Assembly (NCBI RefSeq): GCF_009687865.1
Contig: NZ_BLAE01000035.1
Coordinates: 215,727-279,726 of the forward strand
Source: Acrocarpospora macrocephala
Lineage (GTDB): Bacteria > Actinomycetota > Actinomycetes > Streptosporangiales > Streptosporangiaceae
Direction: 5' to 3'
Length of the DNA stretch: 64,000 nucleotides
The notes beneath the pieces were generated by a model that ran no database searches, was not told the DNA's origin, and saw nothing but the letters and a program-made list of their open reading frames with translations. This document shows, piece after piece, positions 8,010 to 16,810 of this stretch; within the stretch, counting starts at the first letter, position 1; every line of letters starts with the position of its first letter. A program made the translations under genes and the position numbers.

Positions 8010-8503
8010 CCGCGTGGGCGTGGATTTTGGTCCAGCGGGTCACCGATGAGCTGGCCGGGCGGATCACCAGTGGTGAGCTTGGGCCGGGTGCGCCGGTGCC
8101 CACGGAGGCCGAACTACAGGACACGCACAGCATTCAGCCCGCGCAGGCGTACTGGATCTGGCGTCAGCTCCAGAAGCGGCGGCTGGCCCACATGACCCGC
8201 GGCCGGGTCCTGGTCGTCGGGCCGCCGGCTGAGCAGTGGCCGTCGATGTGGACACCGCCCATTGAGCGGCGGATCGCGGAGGTCGTCGGCGTGCTGGCCA
8301 GGCGGATCCAGGCCGGTGAGATCGCCGTGCATGAGCGGGTGGCCACCCAGGAACAGCTGCGGAGCGAGTTCGGGATCTCCCGCGAGGTGGCCACCGAGGT
8401 CAGGTACCGCCTGGAGGATCTGGGCTGGGCCTACAGCATTCCCCACTACGGCATCTTCGCGGCTCCGACCGATGAGTGGCCCGCCCAGGGCGGCGGCGAA
8501 TGA
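8006..8503 (+). CDS. GntR-type double winged-HTH protein
   Basis: 165 residues. Two GntR-like DNA-binding segments in tandem: residues 8-70 (VTDELAGRITSGELGPGAPV then PTEAELQDTHSI) and 85-155 (VVGVLARRIQAGEIAVHERV then ATQEQLRSEFGISREVATEV). There is no effector-binding domain of the FadR or UTRA type. The first HTH has degenerate spacing. GTG start overlaps the ATPase stop by 4 bp and its TGA overlaps the next GntR gene's ATG. Likely a transcription factor of the operon; target unknown. Confidence 0.78.
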   Translation: MTAWAWILVQRVTDELAGRITSGELGPGAPVPTEAELQDTHSIQPAQAYWIWRQLQKRRLAHMTRGRVLVVGPPAEQWPSMWTPPIERRIAEVVGVLARRIQAGEIAVHERVATQEQLRSEFGISREVATEVRYRLEDLGWAYSIPHYGIFAAPTDEWPAQGGGE

Positions 8504-9222
8504 CGGAGGTCCACAGCGCGGGGACGCCACAGCTGGACAGAGCCGGTCCGGTTCCGCTGTATGTGCAGATCGCCGACCTGGTGGCGGACCAGATCGAGCG
8601 CGGGGAGCTGAGGTTGGGGGAGTCGGTTCCCACGGAGACCGAGCTGCTGCGGGCCTATCGGATTTGCCGGGGGACCGCGCGGCATGTGCATCGGGAGTTG
8701 CGCGAGCGCGGTCTGGTGTACACGGTGCCGGGGACGGGAACCTTCGTCGGGCAACTAGGCGTCCCACCCTCACCGTATTCGATGCCCGCGTACGTGCTGA
8801 TCGCCCGCGACCTGGCCACGCAGATCCAAAACAGCGTGTACCCGCCCAATCGGGCGATCCCCACTCATGGCCAGCTGAGCAAGCACCATCAGGTCTGTAT
8901 GGGTACGGCCCGGCGCGCGGTGAAGATGCTACGGGAAGCGGGCTGGGCGTTCTCCTGTGGGCCGCGCGGGACCTTCGTGGCACCGCCTGACCAGTGGCCC
9001 GATCCCGGATTGTGGCACAAGATGATCACGGCCGCTTGCGGTGCGAACCGGGCTGAGCACGCGCCCGGGGAAGACCCGCCGGATCTGCGCCGATGGGATG
9101 ACACGTCCGCGCCGGTCGACGGTGAGCCGGTCGCGGGGATCCGGGCCGGTGTGAAAGCCGCCGAGGATCATCTGTCGAAGGTAGGCTGGCTGCGCTCCGC
9201 CGCCATCGACCGGCCGCCGTAG
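8500..9222 (+). CDS. GntR-family regulator with two HTH segments
   Basis: 240 residues from ATG 8500 (ATGA overlap with the previous gene; upstream in-frame starts would lie inside it). First GntR HTH at residues 14-80 (PLYVQIADLVADQIERGELR then SVPTETELLRAY), second at 100-165 (YVLIARDLATQIQNSVYPPN then IPTHGQLSKHH). Paralogous in layout to the preceding gene, so the pair probably arose by duplication. The C-terminal 70 residues are polar and unassigned. No ligand domain is present. Confidence 0.8.
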   Translation: MTEVHSAGTPQLDRAGPVPLYVQIADLVADQIERGELRLGESVPTETELLRAYRICRGTARHVHRELRERGLVYTVPGTGTFVGQLGVPPSPYSMPAYVLIARDLATQIQNSVYPPNRAIPTHGQLSKHHQVCMGTARRAVKMLREAGWAFSCGPRGTFVAPPDQWPDPGLWHKMITAACGANRAEHAPGEDPPDLRRWDDTSAPVDGEPVAGIRAGVKAAEDHLSKVGWLRSAAIDRPP

Positions 9223-9257
9223 AGCCTTCTTCGACATCTCGCGCAGAGGAATCCGCA

Positions 9258-9830
9258 TTGCTGATGATCTGCCTGTACGGGCTCGCCGGCTCGGGCAAGT
9301 CGACCGCCGCCGTCGCGTTGAGAACCCTGCTGACCGAACGCGGCTATGCCGTGGAGATCATCAAACTGGCCGCGCCCCTGTACGCGTTGCAGGGTCAGGT
9401 CTACCGCGCGGCGGGGCGGCAGATCGGTGCGTGGGAGCACGACAACGAGCTGCTGCGTAGCCTGGCCGCCCACCTTCGGCGGATCAACCCGACTTCGCTG
9501 GTCGACAACTTCCTGAGCCGGGTGGACCGGGCACAGCATGAAGGTGCCGACATCGTCATCAACGACGACATGCGCAACGTCGATCCCGATTACCACGCCA
9601 TGCGGGCTGCGGGTTTCTCCTTCGTACGAGTGGCCTGTTCCGATGAGGTTCGTGCACGGCGTCTGACCGTGCGTGCTGACCGCAACATCGTCGCCGACAG
9701 CGACGCCACCTGGGGCTACGACCAGATCGAACCCGACTGGACCATCGACACGAGCCCTGAGGACACCGATCTCGACCACCAGGTCGAGATCGTCGCCGAC
9801 AAATGGCTGGCACGCGAAACCACGATGTGA
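9258..9830 (+). CDS. P-loop nucleoside/nucleotide kinase-like protein
   Basis: 190 residues. Walker A GLAGSGKST lies at the very N-terminus, followed by a fold resembling deoxynucleoside monophosphate kinase or shikimate/adenylate kinase-type proteins (IVINDDMRNVDPDY, then FVRVACSDEVRARRLTVR, a lid-like arginine-rich loop). TTG at 9258 is taken as start because AGAGGA sits 7 bases upstream; ATG 9264 is the alternative. It ends the plus-strand chain, 35 bp after the GntR gene, and is followed by a strong hairpin. Substrate unknown. Confidence 0.75.
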   Translation: MLMICLYGLAGSGKSTAAVALRTLLTERGYAVEIIKLAAPLYALQGQVYRAAGRQIGAWEHDNELLRSLAAHLRRINPTSLVDNFLSRVDRAQHEGADIVINDDMRNVDPDYHAMRAAGFSFVRVACSDEVRARRLTVRADRNIVADSDATWGYDQIEPDWTIDTSPEDTDLDHQVEIVADKWLARETTM

Positions 9831-9838
9831 CGCACGGA

Positions 9839-9877
9839 ACGGCGCAGCCATCCGGTGGGGTGCGATGGCTGCGCCGT
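9839..9877. terminator. 14-bp perfect hairpin between convergent genes
   Basis: ACGGCGCAGCCATC and GATGGCTGCGCCGT pair perfectly around an 11-nt loop, between the end of the kinase gene (9830) and the end of the sugar ABC operon (9934). There is no long T-run. A bidirectional terminator is the natural reading. Confidence 0.75.
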
Positions 9878-9933
9878 GTGCGAGCTCCGGCATCAGAGGG
9901 TGGCGGGCCTCGGCCGGCAGCGAGGGCGGAGCA

Positions 9934-10764
9934 TCATCCCTTCAAGCCCGTGTGCGCCAGCCCCTCGATGAACTGGCGCTGGGCCAGGACGAACACGACC
10001 AGGATCGGCAGTGCCGTCAGTGAGGCCGCGGCGAGCTGGATGTTCCACATGGGGCCGCCGTAGGCGTCGACGAACTGGGTGAGGGCCTGGGGCAGGGTGA
10101 ACTTCTCCGGCGTGGAGAGGAACACGATTGGTTCCAGGTAGAGGTTCCACGAGTGCAGGAAGGTGAAGATGGCGACCGCGCCAAGAGCAGGGCGGGCCAG
10201 AGGGAGCGCCACCTTGCTGAAGGTGCCGAAGCGGCCCAGCCCGTCGACGCGGGCGGCCTCCTCCAACTCTCTCGGCAGGCTGATGAAGAACTGGCGCATG
10301 ATGAAGGTCGCCATCACGCTCGGCGCCCCGAGGATCGGCACCAGGATCAGCGGCCAATGAGTGTCGGTGAGGCCGAGTCCGTGGAACATCTGGAACAGCG
10401 GCACGATCGTCACCTCGCTGGGGATCAGCAGCCCGATCAGCACGACGACGAAGAGCACGTTCTGGCCGGGGAAACGGATGCGCGCGAAGGCGTATCCGGC
10501 CATCGCCGAGACCGCCATGGTCCCGGCGGTGACCAGCAAGGCGATGTAGAGGCTGTTGAAGTACTGGGTGGTGAAGGGCTGCAGCTCGAAGACCTGCCGG
10601 TAGGCCGACGTGTCCCACGAGGAGGGCAGCAGGGCGGGCGGGAAGGCGAAGATCTCACTGTCCGGCTTGAACGACGAGGTGACCATCCACCAGGTCGGGA
10701 AGACGAAGGGCACACACAGCACGCAGAGCAGGCCGTACAGAGTGATCTTAAGTTTAGGACTCAT
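9934..10764 (-). CDS. Carbohydrate ABC transporter permease, MalG type
   Basis: 276 residues from ATG 10764 (a longer in-frame start would run into the preceding permease gene and lacks a membrane start). Six membrane spans; the EAA loop ELEEAARVDGLGRFGTFSKVALPLARP is the diagnostic sugar-permease motif. It is the last gene of the LacI-headed operon and overlaps the MalF-type permease gene by 11 bp. With that partner it forms the channel. No ATPase gene is in the operon, as is usual for actinomycete CUT1 importers, which share an MsiK-type ATPase encoded elsewhere. Confidence 0.95.
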   Translation of the reverse strand: MSPKLKITLYGLLCVLCVPFVFPTWWMVTSSFKPDSEIFAFPPALLPSSWDTSAYRQVFELQPFTTQYFNSLYIALLVTAGTMAVSAMAGYAFARIRFPGQNVLFVVVLIGLLIPSEVTIVPLFQMFHGLGLTDTHWPLILVPILGAPSVMATFIMRQFFISLPRELEEAARVDGLGRFGTFSKVALPLARPALGAVAIFTFLHSWNLYLEPIVFLSTPEKFTLPQALTQFVDAYGGPMWNIQLAAASLTALPILVVFVLAQRQFIEGLAHTGLKG

Positions 10765-11692
10765 GGAAGACCCACTTCCTGCGCATGCGCCACTGCGCGA
10801 AGGTGAGCGCCGCCACGATCGCGAACAGCAGGGCCGACAGGGTCGCACCGTAACCGAAGTGGTGGAACTGGAAGGCCTGCTGGTACAGGTAGTAGATGAG
10901 CACGGTCGTGGACAAGCCCGGCCCGCCCTGGGTGAGGACGGCGATCTGGGCGAACACCTGGAGCGAGCCGACGACCGTGATGATCGAGGTGAGCAGGATG
11001 GTGGGGCTGATCAGCGGCACGGTGATGCGGACGAACCGGGTCCACACCCCCGCGCCGTCGACGCGGGCGGCCTCGTGAAGCTGGCTCGGCACGCCCTGCA
11101 GGGCCGCCAGGAACAGCACCATGTTGAGGCCGACGTTCTTGAGCACCTGGACCACAACCACCGACACCATCGCCGTGGTTTCGCCACGCAGCCAGTTGGG
11201 TCCGTCTACCCCGACGGCACCGAGCAGGCCGTTGACGCCGCCGTCCGCCTGGAGCAGGAACCGCCACACGATCGTCCACGCCACCAGCGAGACCACGACC
11301 GGGGAGAAGAACAGGGTCCTGAAGAACGTGGTGCCGCGCAGGCGCTGGTTGAGCAGGATGGCCAGCACCAGGGCAAGGCTCAGGTTGAGGACGACCAGGC
11401 CGACGGAGAACATCGCGGTGCCGCCGAGCACCTCGCCCAGCTTCGGGTCGTTCAGCAGCTTGGTGTAGTTGTCGCCGCCGGTGAACTGGAAGGTCCCGGC
11501 CAGCACGTTCCACTCGTGCAGGCTGTACCAGAGCACCAGCCCCAGCGGAAGCAGCACGAAAAGCACACTGCCGACGAGCTGCGGCGCGATGAACAGGTAG
11601 CCGACGAGGTTGTCCCGGCGGCGGAACGTCCAGTACGGGGAGACGACGGCACGGTGCGTCGCCGTCGTCTCCCTGGTCCGGGTGAGGGTCAC
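10754..11692 (-). CDS. Carbohydrate ABC transporter permease, MalF type
   Basis: 312 residues with a cytoplasmic N-terminal arm and six spans; the EAA loop is QLHEAARVDGAGVWTRFVRITVP-type sequence (positions about 11020-11090). It pairs with the downstream MalG-type permease and receives sugar from the upstream lipoprotein, from which it is separated by 1 bp. CUT1 family (oligosaccharides, glycosides). Regulation is expected from the LacI protein at the head of the operon. Confidence 0.95.
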   Translation of the reverse strand: MTLTRTRETTATHRAVVSPYWTFRRRDNLVGYLFIAPQLVGSVLFVLLPLGLVLWYSLHEWNVLAGTFQFTGGDNYTKLLNDPKLGEVLGGTAMFSVGLVVLNLSLALVLAILLNQRLRGTTFFRTLFFSPVVVSLVAWTIVWRFLLQADGGVNGLLGAVGVDGPNWLRGETTAMVSVVVVQVLKNVGLNMVLFLAALQGVPSQLHEAARVDGAGVWTRFVRITVPLISPTILLTSIITVVGSLQVFAQIAVLTQGGPGLSTTVLIYYLYQQAFQFHHFGYGATLSALLFAIVAALTFAQWRMRRKWVFHES

Positions 11693-11693
11693 G

Positions 11694-12968
11694 TCACGCG
11701 CCGATCATCGGCTGGATCTTCGCGCAGACTCCGTCCAGCACCGCCTTGACGTCCGCGTCGGCCTTCCACAGCGGGTCGAGCTCCGCCCGTACGGTCTGCG
11801 ACAGTTCGGCCTGCCCGATGTGGCTCGGCTTGACGACGGCCTTCGCGATGCCGTCGATCACGACCTCCTTGAGCTGTTCCGGCTTGAGCAGCGGGTTGGA
11901 CTTGGCCAGCGTCTCGGTGGTGAGCTGGGAGGCCCGGGGCGGCGGGAAGTAGGCGGCGAGCTTGGCGGAGTTGGCGGGGTTGGTGAAGAAGGCCAGGAAG
12001 TCGATGGCCTGGGCGGCGTTGGGGGACTTCTTCAGTGCGCCCAGACCGGCCTGGCCGATGACCGCGTAGTCGCCCTTCGGCCCGGCCGGCAGCGGCACCA
12101 GGTCCCACCCGAACTTCGCCCCGTCCAGCAAGGAGGCGCGGGAGATCTGGGTGATGGTCATCGCCGCGTCACCGGCGAAGAAGTCGACGGTGGTGCCGGG
12201 GCCCGGCAGCGCCTTGTCCACGAAGATCGCCTTGTGCAGGAACGTCATGGCCTCGAGCATCTCGGGGCTGTTGAAGCCGCACGTCTTGCCGTCCTCGCTC
12301 CACGCCCTGGCGCCCCAGCCTCCCCAGATGGAGGCGAGGTTGTCCCAGCTCTTGTAGTCGAAGTCACGGACGATCAGGCCCGCCTTGCCCTCCTTCGCCA
12401 CGGCCGCGTTCATGGCGACGGCGTTGTCCCAGGTCCACTCGCCGGCCTCGATGAGCTCGCGCGGTGTCTTCTGCCCGGCCTTCTTGACCAGGTCGTCGTT
12501 GACGAAGATGCCGAATGGCGAAGTGGAGAACGGGTAGGCGTACAGCTCGCCGTCCTGCTCCCACAACTTCGTCGCGGCCGGAGTCAGGTCGGCCAGCTCG
12601 TACCCCTGCGCTTTGCCGAGCTCTCCCTTCAACGGCGCCAGCGCGCCGGAGGAGACGAAGTCCGGGGCGGAATTCTCCAGTACCCAGGCCAGGTCGGGGG
12701 CGTTGCCGCCGGCGATCTGCGTGGTGAGGGTGGTGGTGTAGCTCTCGAAGGGGATCGAGTCGAAGGTGATGGCGCCGACGTCCGGATGCGTCTTCTTGTA
12801 CTCGGCCGCGATCTCGTTGAAGAGCTTCAGGTGGGCCTCGTTGGACGTCCAGATCGTCATGCGCAGCGGCTGCGGGCCTTGCTCGGCAGGTGTCTGGCCG
12901 CCGCCGCACGCGGTGACGGTGAGCAGGGCGGCCATGGCGAGAGCGGCCAGTGTCCTGGTTGGCTTCAT
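11694..12968 (-). CDS. Sugar-binding lipoprotein of a CUT1 ABC importer
   Basis: 424 residues, usual for extracellular solute-binding family 1. Signal peptide with lipobox VTAC (Cys about residue 21) followed by GGGQ. Motifs: TIWTSNEAHLKLFNEIAAEYKK, NAPDLAWVLE, and MTITQISRASLLDG toward the end. It lies 41 bp after the FAD oxidoreductase gene and 1 bp before the permease. Likely ligand is the oligosaccharide or sugar acid released or modified by the divergent propeller enzyme and the FAD enzyme; this is inferred from context. Confidence 0.95.
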   Translation of the reverse strand: MKPTRTLAALAMAALLTVTACGGGQTPAEQGPQPLRMTIWTSNEAHLKLFNEIAAEYKKTHPDVGAITFDSIPFESYTTTLTTQIAGGNAPDLAWVLENSAPDFVSSGALAPLKGELGKAQGYELADLTPAATKLWEQDGELYAYPFSTSPFGIFVNDDLVKKAGQKTPRELIEAGEWTWDNAVAMNAAVAKEGKAGLIVRDFDYKSWDNLASIWGGWGARAWSEDGKTCGFNSPEMLEAMTFLHKAIFVDKALPGPGTTVDFFAGDAAMTITQISRASLLDGAKFGWDLVPLPAGPKGDYAVIGQAGLGALKKSPNAAQAIDFLAFFTNPANSAKLAAYFPPPRASQLTTETLAKSNPLLKPEQLKEVVIDGIAKAVVKPSHIGQAELSQTVRAELDPLWKADADVKAVLDGVCAKIQPMIGA

Positions 12969-13009
12969 GGGGTGATCTCCTTATGTGGCTTCCCCCGAAC
13001 GGTCATGTG

Positions 13010-14614
13010 TCAGTAGCCGGTGACGTCGGGCCAGCGAAGCTCGACGCCGTCGCGGGTCAGGCGCTGCTGGAAGTCCGCGAGGAGGGTTTCCTTCTCCCGT
13101 ACGGCGTGTGGGGTGGTGGCCTGGTCCAGGCAGAACGCGGCCAGCGCGCCCGCGGCCTCGCCGGCGTTCCACTCCACCGGGTGCAGCCGGTAGGCGCCGT
13201 TGGTGATGTGGGTGGTGCCGATGTTCTTGCCCGCGGCCAGCAGATTGGTCATGCGGCGCGGGATGAGCGCGCCCAGCGGGATCTCGAACGGCGAGCAGGC
13301 CACGTCGATGTAGTTGTCGCCGCCGGTCGAGGGGTGCAGGTCGATGCGGTACATGCCGACGCCGACCGAGTCGGTGTAGGAGACCGCGCCCTTGTCACCG
13401 CGTATGGCCAGCGACAGGTCCTGCTCGGTGACGGTGCACAACGCGCGGATGCGGCGGGACTCGCGGATGTAGGCCGCCTGCGCCAGGCCGTCGGCGCCGC
13501 CCGTCACGTCGCCGCGCAGCCGCAGGCCGGGAAAGCCGGTACCGCCGTCGGCACGCGGCGCCTCGGTCTGCAGCCAGTAGAAGACCGAGCGCGACAGCTC
13601 GCGAGCCGCCTCCAGGTGCCGGGCGGCGTCCGGCACGTCGATGACCGGTCCCTCCAGATAGTCGATCATCGGCCAGTTGACGAGCGTGATGTCGCTGGCG
13701 TACGCGCCCTCGGTGAAGTTGCGGCGGGCGGCGATCCTGCGGAAGGTCCACAGGTTGGCGTCGCCCGCGCTGATCCGCTGGTCGGCCTCGACGAGCTGGG
13801 GGTGGTCGTCGGGGTTGGGAGTGAAGGAACGCTCCATGATCGCGAGCGTGCGCGGGTTCGGGCACCGCCACGACAGCAGCTTGTCGCCCCAGAACGGCGG
13901 CTCGTAGGCGCGCCAGAAGTCGTAGGAGGCGGGCCGGTCGATCGTGTGGTCGCCGTCGACGTGATCGATCGCGAAGCAGACGGACACGGCCTGCATGTTC
14001 AGCGGCTGCGCCTCGGCCGGAGCGCTCGGCTCGCCCGTCTCGGACTGTGCCTCGAACCCGGTCACGTACTCGGTCCCCGTCAGCGGCAACAGCTCGCCGG
14101 TCTCGGTGGCGTCCAGCACGTACGGCGCGCGGAGCACGACCTGCTCGGCGGTGTCGCGATGGGCCAGCCGTACGGACGTGACACGGTCGCCGTCCACCTC
14201 CGCGCCCACCGGCCGGTACGGCTGAAGCACCCGCAACCGGCCCGAGCCCCGATAGGGGGCGAGCATGGCCTCGATCACCGCGACCGCGACCCTGGGCTCG
14301 TGGCACAGGCGGCTCACGTGTCCGGCGCCGGGGTTGAACTCCCGCTGCGCCCGCGCCCGCTCGGTGAGCGGGTAGTGGTCGCGGTAGTAGCGCCGGATGC
14401 CCTCACGCAGGGCCCGATAGCTCGCCGTCACACCGAACCGCTCCACCCAGGAGTGCTCGTCGGGCGGGACGGCCTGGCTGGTGAGCTGGCCGCCGAGCCA
14501 GTCATGCTCCTCCGTGAGGACCACCGTGCGGCCGGCCCGCAGCAGGGCCAGCGCGGCGGCGACGCCCCCCAGCCCGCCGCCGACGACGGCCGCGTCTGCC
14601 GATATCTCAACCAC
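13010..14614 (-). CDS. FAD-dependent oxidoreductase (FAD_oxidored family)
   Basis: 534 residues. Rossmann FAD-binding motif VVGGGLGGVAAALALLRAG at residues 10-30, then EEHDWLGGQLTSQ, the pattern of PF12831 proteins, some of which are annotated 'xanthan lyase' without evidence; a second motif NLLAAGKNIGTTHITNGAYRLHP near residue 440-465 is typical of this family. It sits second in a sugar-import operon, so it may oxidise a sugar or sugar alcohol after uptake. There is no signal peptide; cytoplasmic. It overlaps the LacI gene by 8 bp. Exact reaction unknown. Confidence 0.85.
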   Translation of the reverse strand: MVEISADAAVVGGGLGGVAAALALLRAGRTVVLTEEHDWLGGQLTSQAVPPDEHSWVERFGVTASYRALREGIRRYYRDHYPLTERARAQREFNPGAGHVSRLCHEPRVAVAVIEAMLAPYRGSGRLRVLQPYRPVGAEVDGDRVTSVRLAHRDTAEQVVLRAPYVLDATETGELLPLTGTEYVTGFEAQSETGEPSAPAEAQPLNMQAVSVCFAIDHVDGDHTIDRPASYDFWRAYEPPFWGDKLLSWRCPNPRTLAIMERSFTPNPDDHPQLVEADQRISAGDANLWTFRRIAARRNFTEGAYASDITLVNWPMIDYLEGPVIDVPDAARHLEAARELSRSVFYWLQTEAPRADGGTGFPGLRLRGDVTGGADGLAQAAYIRESRRIRALCTVTEQDLSLAIRGDKGAVSYTDSVGVGMYRIDLHPSTGGDNYIDVACSPFEIPLGALIPRRMTNLLAAGKNIGTTHITNGAYRLHPVEWNAGEAAGALAAFCLDQATTPHAVREKETLLADFQQRLTRDGVELRWPDVTGY

Positions 14615-15647
14615 GGGGGAGGTCTCCTGTCAGATTGGGGGCCGGGGCCAGCGTGGTGCCGTCGACCAGCTCGCAGGGCAGTAGTTCCTGCGGGGTTCCG
14701 CCGGTCTCCAGAATTTCGGCCAGCAGCTGGACGGCTCTGCGGCCCATCTCGCGCCTGGGGATGCGAAATCCGGTGAAATCTGTGTCGACCTGGACGGGCC
14801 GGGTTAATGCGCCCAGGGTGAGGATGGAAAGGTCGTGGGGCACGTGGACGCCGCGCTCCGCGGCAGCTGTGGCGATCGCGACGCAGTCGGCGTACTCCTC
14901 GACGAAGACCGCCGTCACCCCGGACGCGACCACGTCCCCCAGCGGCACGTCCGGGGTGAAGTGACGGCCGTCGGCGCCCGTGGCGGCCACACCCTCATGG
15001 AATCCGCGCAGGCGGTCGGCCATGGACTCGCCGCCCGTCCCCGCCCCGACGTAGCCCAGCCGCCGGTGGCCGAGGGCCACCGCCCGCTCGACCAGAGCCA
15101 GGACGGCCGGAGGGTAGTCGGCCCCCACGTACGGCACGGGCCCGCCCGCGTCGTCGCGGCGGCCGACGGAGACGAACGGGATGCCTTCTGCCAGCAGCCG
15201 GGCCAGGTCCTCACGGTCGACCGTTCGGCCGAGTAACACGCAGCCATCGGCCAGCCGTACCCGGCTCTCCTCGTTGAAGATCCGCCGCCGCGCGCCCGAG
15301 GCCGCCTTGGCGCTGGTGAACAGCAGCAGGTCGCAGCCGATCTCCTGGGCGCACTCCTCGATGCCGACGAGGAAGGGGTGATAGAAGTCGGCGCTCTCGG
15401 CGGGGAAGACCGCCTCGTAGGTGAACACGCCGAGGATGCGGTTGCGCCCGTAGGCCAGCCGCCGCGCGGCGGGATCGGCCACGTAGCCGGTCTCCCTGAT
15501 CGCCTGCAGCACCCGTTCGCGGGTTTCGGGCGCGATCCGCACGTCGGCGTCGCCGCGCTTGTTGAGCACTAGCGAGACCGTCGTTTGGCTCACGCCGGCC
15601 ATCCTGGCGATGTCCTGCTGCGTGAGACGCCGACCTTGAGTAGTCAC
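14607..15647 (-). CDS. LacI-family transcriptional regulator
   Basis: 346 residues from GTG 15647 with AAGGA 8 bases upstream. N-terminal LacI HTH and hinge helix (residues 8-62: LTQQDIARMAGVSQTTVSLV, then GYVADPAARRLAYG) followed by the sugar-binding-protein-like effector domain. It heads the operon LacI - FAD oxidoreductase - sugar ABC importer, which is unusual because the repressor would be co-expressed with its targets. The two palindromes at 15671-15682 and 15749-15760 are very likely its operators. The inducer is presumably the imported sugar. Confidence 0.93.
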   Translation of the reverse strand: MTTQGRRLTQQDIARMAGVSQTTVSLVLNKRGDADVRIAPETRERVLQAIRETGYVADPAARRLAYGRNRILGVFTYEAVFPAESADFYHPFLVGIEECAQEIGCDLLLFTSAKAASGARRRIFNEESRVRLADGCVLLGRTVDREDLARLLAEGIPFVSVGRRDDAGGPVPYVGADYPPAVLALVERAVALGHRRLGYVGAGTGGESMADRLRGFHEGVAATGADGRHFTPDVPLGDVVASGVTAVFVEEYADCVAIATAAAERGVHVPHDLSILTLGALTRPVQVDTDFTGFRIPRREMGRRAVQLLAEILETGGTPQELLPCELVDGTTLAPAPNLTGDLPRG

Positions 15648-15670
15648 CGTCCGTATCCTTCGTGATCAGG

Positions 15671-15682
15671 TAATGCGCATTA
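15671..15682. promoter_or_regulatory. LacI operator O1, TAATGCGCATTA
   Basis: Perfect 12-bp palindrome with the central CG typical of LacI-family sites. It lies between the probable minus-strand start site and the LacI start codon (15647), so bound repressor would block the operon. A minus-strand -35 TTGACA is at 15729-15724 with a weaker CAGGAT at 15705-15700 (18-bp gap). Confidence 0.75.
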
Positions 15683-15748
15683 GCCGCTGGTGGAGCATCA
15701 TCCTGGACAAGGCCCCCCATTCCTGTCAAGAGTCGATATTTCCTGAAG

Positions 15749-15760
15749 TAATTCGCATTA
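15749..15760. promoter_or_regulatory. LacI operator O2, TAATTCGCATTA
   Basis: One-base variant of O1, 78 bp away centre to centre. It sits immediately upstream of a plus-strand -35-like TTGACG (15766-15771) for the divergent propeller enzyme gene. Two sites about seven helical turns apart would allow one tetramer to loop the DNA and silence both directions. Confidence 0.72.
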
Positions 15761-15832
15761 GCACCTTGACGCGGTATTCCTCGCGGGATGAACGTGTGAA
15801 TCCGCACCACGACGTAGCGTGAAGGAGCAGAC

Positions 15833-16810
15833 GTGGAAACTCCCCAGCAACTGATCGGACGGCGGACCGTGTTGCTCGGCGCGGCGGCGGGCGTGGCCAC
15901 GGGCCTGGGACTCGGATCGCCCGCGAGCGCGGCGGCGGGCCCCGCCGGAATGCCGACCTACCGCTACCTGCGCGACGCGCTGTCCTTACCGCTCAGCCAC
16001 AACCCCACCGGGGAGTTCATCTTCCCCTGCATCAGAGGGATGTACGACAAGCTCAGCAATCCCCGGGCGCGCTACTACCTGTACTACGCCCCCCACGAGA
16101 ACCCCGGCGGCATCTGCGTGGCCTTCGCCGACTCCCTGGCCGGACCGTTCGACGACTACTCGGGCAACCCGCTCATCGACAACCGCCTGCCGACCACCAC
16201 GGTCTCCCACGTGTCCTCACCACACGTGACCTGGGACGCCGCCACCAGGCAGTTCTTCTGCTACTTCCACGGCGAGAACTTCACCACGCGCGTGGCCCGC
16301 TCCACCGACGGCATCAACTTCACCAACGAGACCCCGATCCTGAGCACCCGCCTGGTGTCCGGCACCTCCGAGACCTCCTACGCGAGGGTCTTCGAGCACT
16401 CGCTGCCCGGCCGGAACAACAAGTACGTGATGATCTTCATGGGCGTACGTAACGGCCGCCGCCTCTTCTACGGCTGGTCGCCCAACGGCTGGGACAACTG
16501 GCAGTTCAGCGCCACCGCGCTGGTGAATCCCGAACCCGACGGTCTGACCGACATCTCCGGCCCGCACCTCGTCAAGCGCAACGGAACCACCTACGTGGCC
16601 TATCACGGCAACGACGGCAGAATGCGGATCACCGAGGTCGGCAACGCGTTCGACCGGGAGACACACCTCGGCGTCTTCCACTCCCCGATCCCCTCCGACA
16701 ACGGCAGGGTGGCGGCACCGTCATTCGGCACCCAGGACGGCGTCTCCTACATGTTCTACGAGGCCGGACCGCGACTGGACGCGCGCATCTGCATCGCCCG
16801 AGAAGTCTGA
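15833..16810 (+). CDS. Tat-exported five-bladed beta-propeller glycosidase-like protein (GH43/62/32-type fold)
   Basis: 325 residues from GTG 15833 (GAAGGAG 5 bases ahead). Twin-arginine signal GRRTVLLGAAAG and an AxA cleavage site (ASAAAG, about residue 36). The rest is beta-rich with repeated blades: RYYLYYAPHENPGGICVAFAD, SSPHVTWDAATRQFFCYFHG, DISGPHLVKRNGTTYVAYHG, typical of the five-bladed propeller clan of glycosidases. It is divergent from the LacI/sugar-import operon and shares its operators, so it probably releases the sugar that the operon imports. Linkage specificity cannot be called; catalytic acids were not assigned. Confidence 0.78.
   Translation: METPQQLIGRRTVLLGAAAGVATGLGLGSPASAAAGPAGMPTYRYLRDALSLPLSHNPTGEFIFPCIRGMYDKLSNPRARYYLYYAPHENPGGICVAFADSLAGPFDDYSGNPLIDNRLPTTTVSHVSSPHVTWDAATRQFFCYFHGENFTTRVARSTDGINFTNETPILSTRLVSGTSETSYARVFEHSLPGRNNKYVMIFMGVRNGRRLFYGWSPNGWDNWQFSATALVNPEPDGLTDISGPHLVKRNGTTYVAYHGNDGRMRITEVGNAFDRETHLGVFHSPIPSDNGRVAAPSFGTQDGVSYMFYEAGPRLDARICIAREV

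Noticed and set aside
9934-10848. 28-codon N-terminal extension of the MalG-type permease
   Set aside because: It runs through the preceding permease gene in another frame, is Arg/Ser/Cys-rich and lacks a membrane start; ATG 10764 fits the family.
11610-13016. 468-codon plus-strand frame
   Set aside because: Antisense to the sugar-binding lipoprotein gene, which has a clear lipobox and family motifs.
12950-14776. 608-codon open frame on the plus strand
   Set aside because: It is antisense to the FAD oxidoreductase gene, is Gly/Arg/Val-rich in the manner of GC-rich antisense frames, and has no domain.
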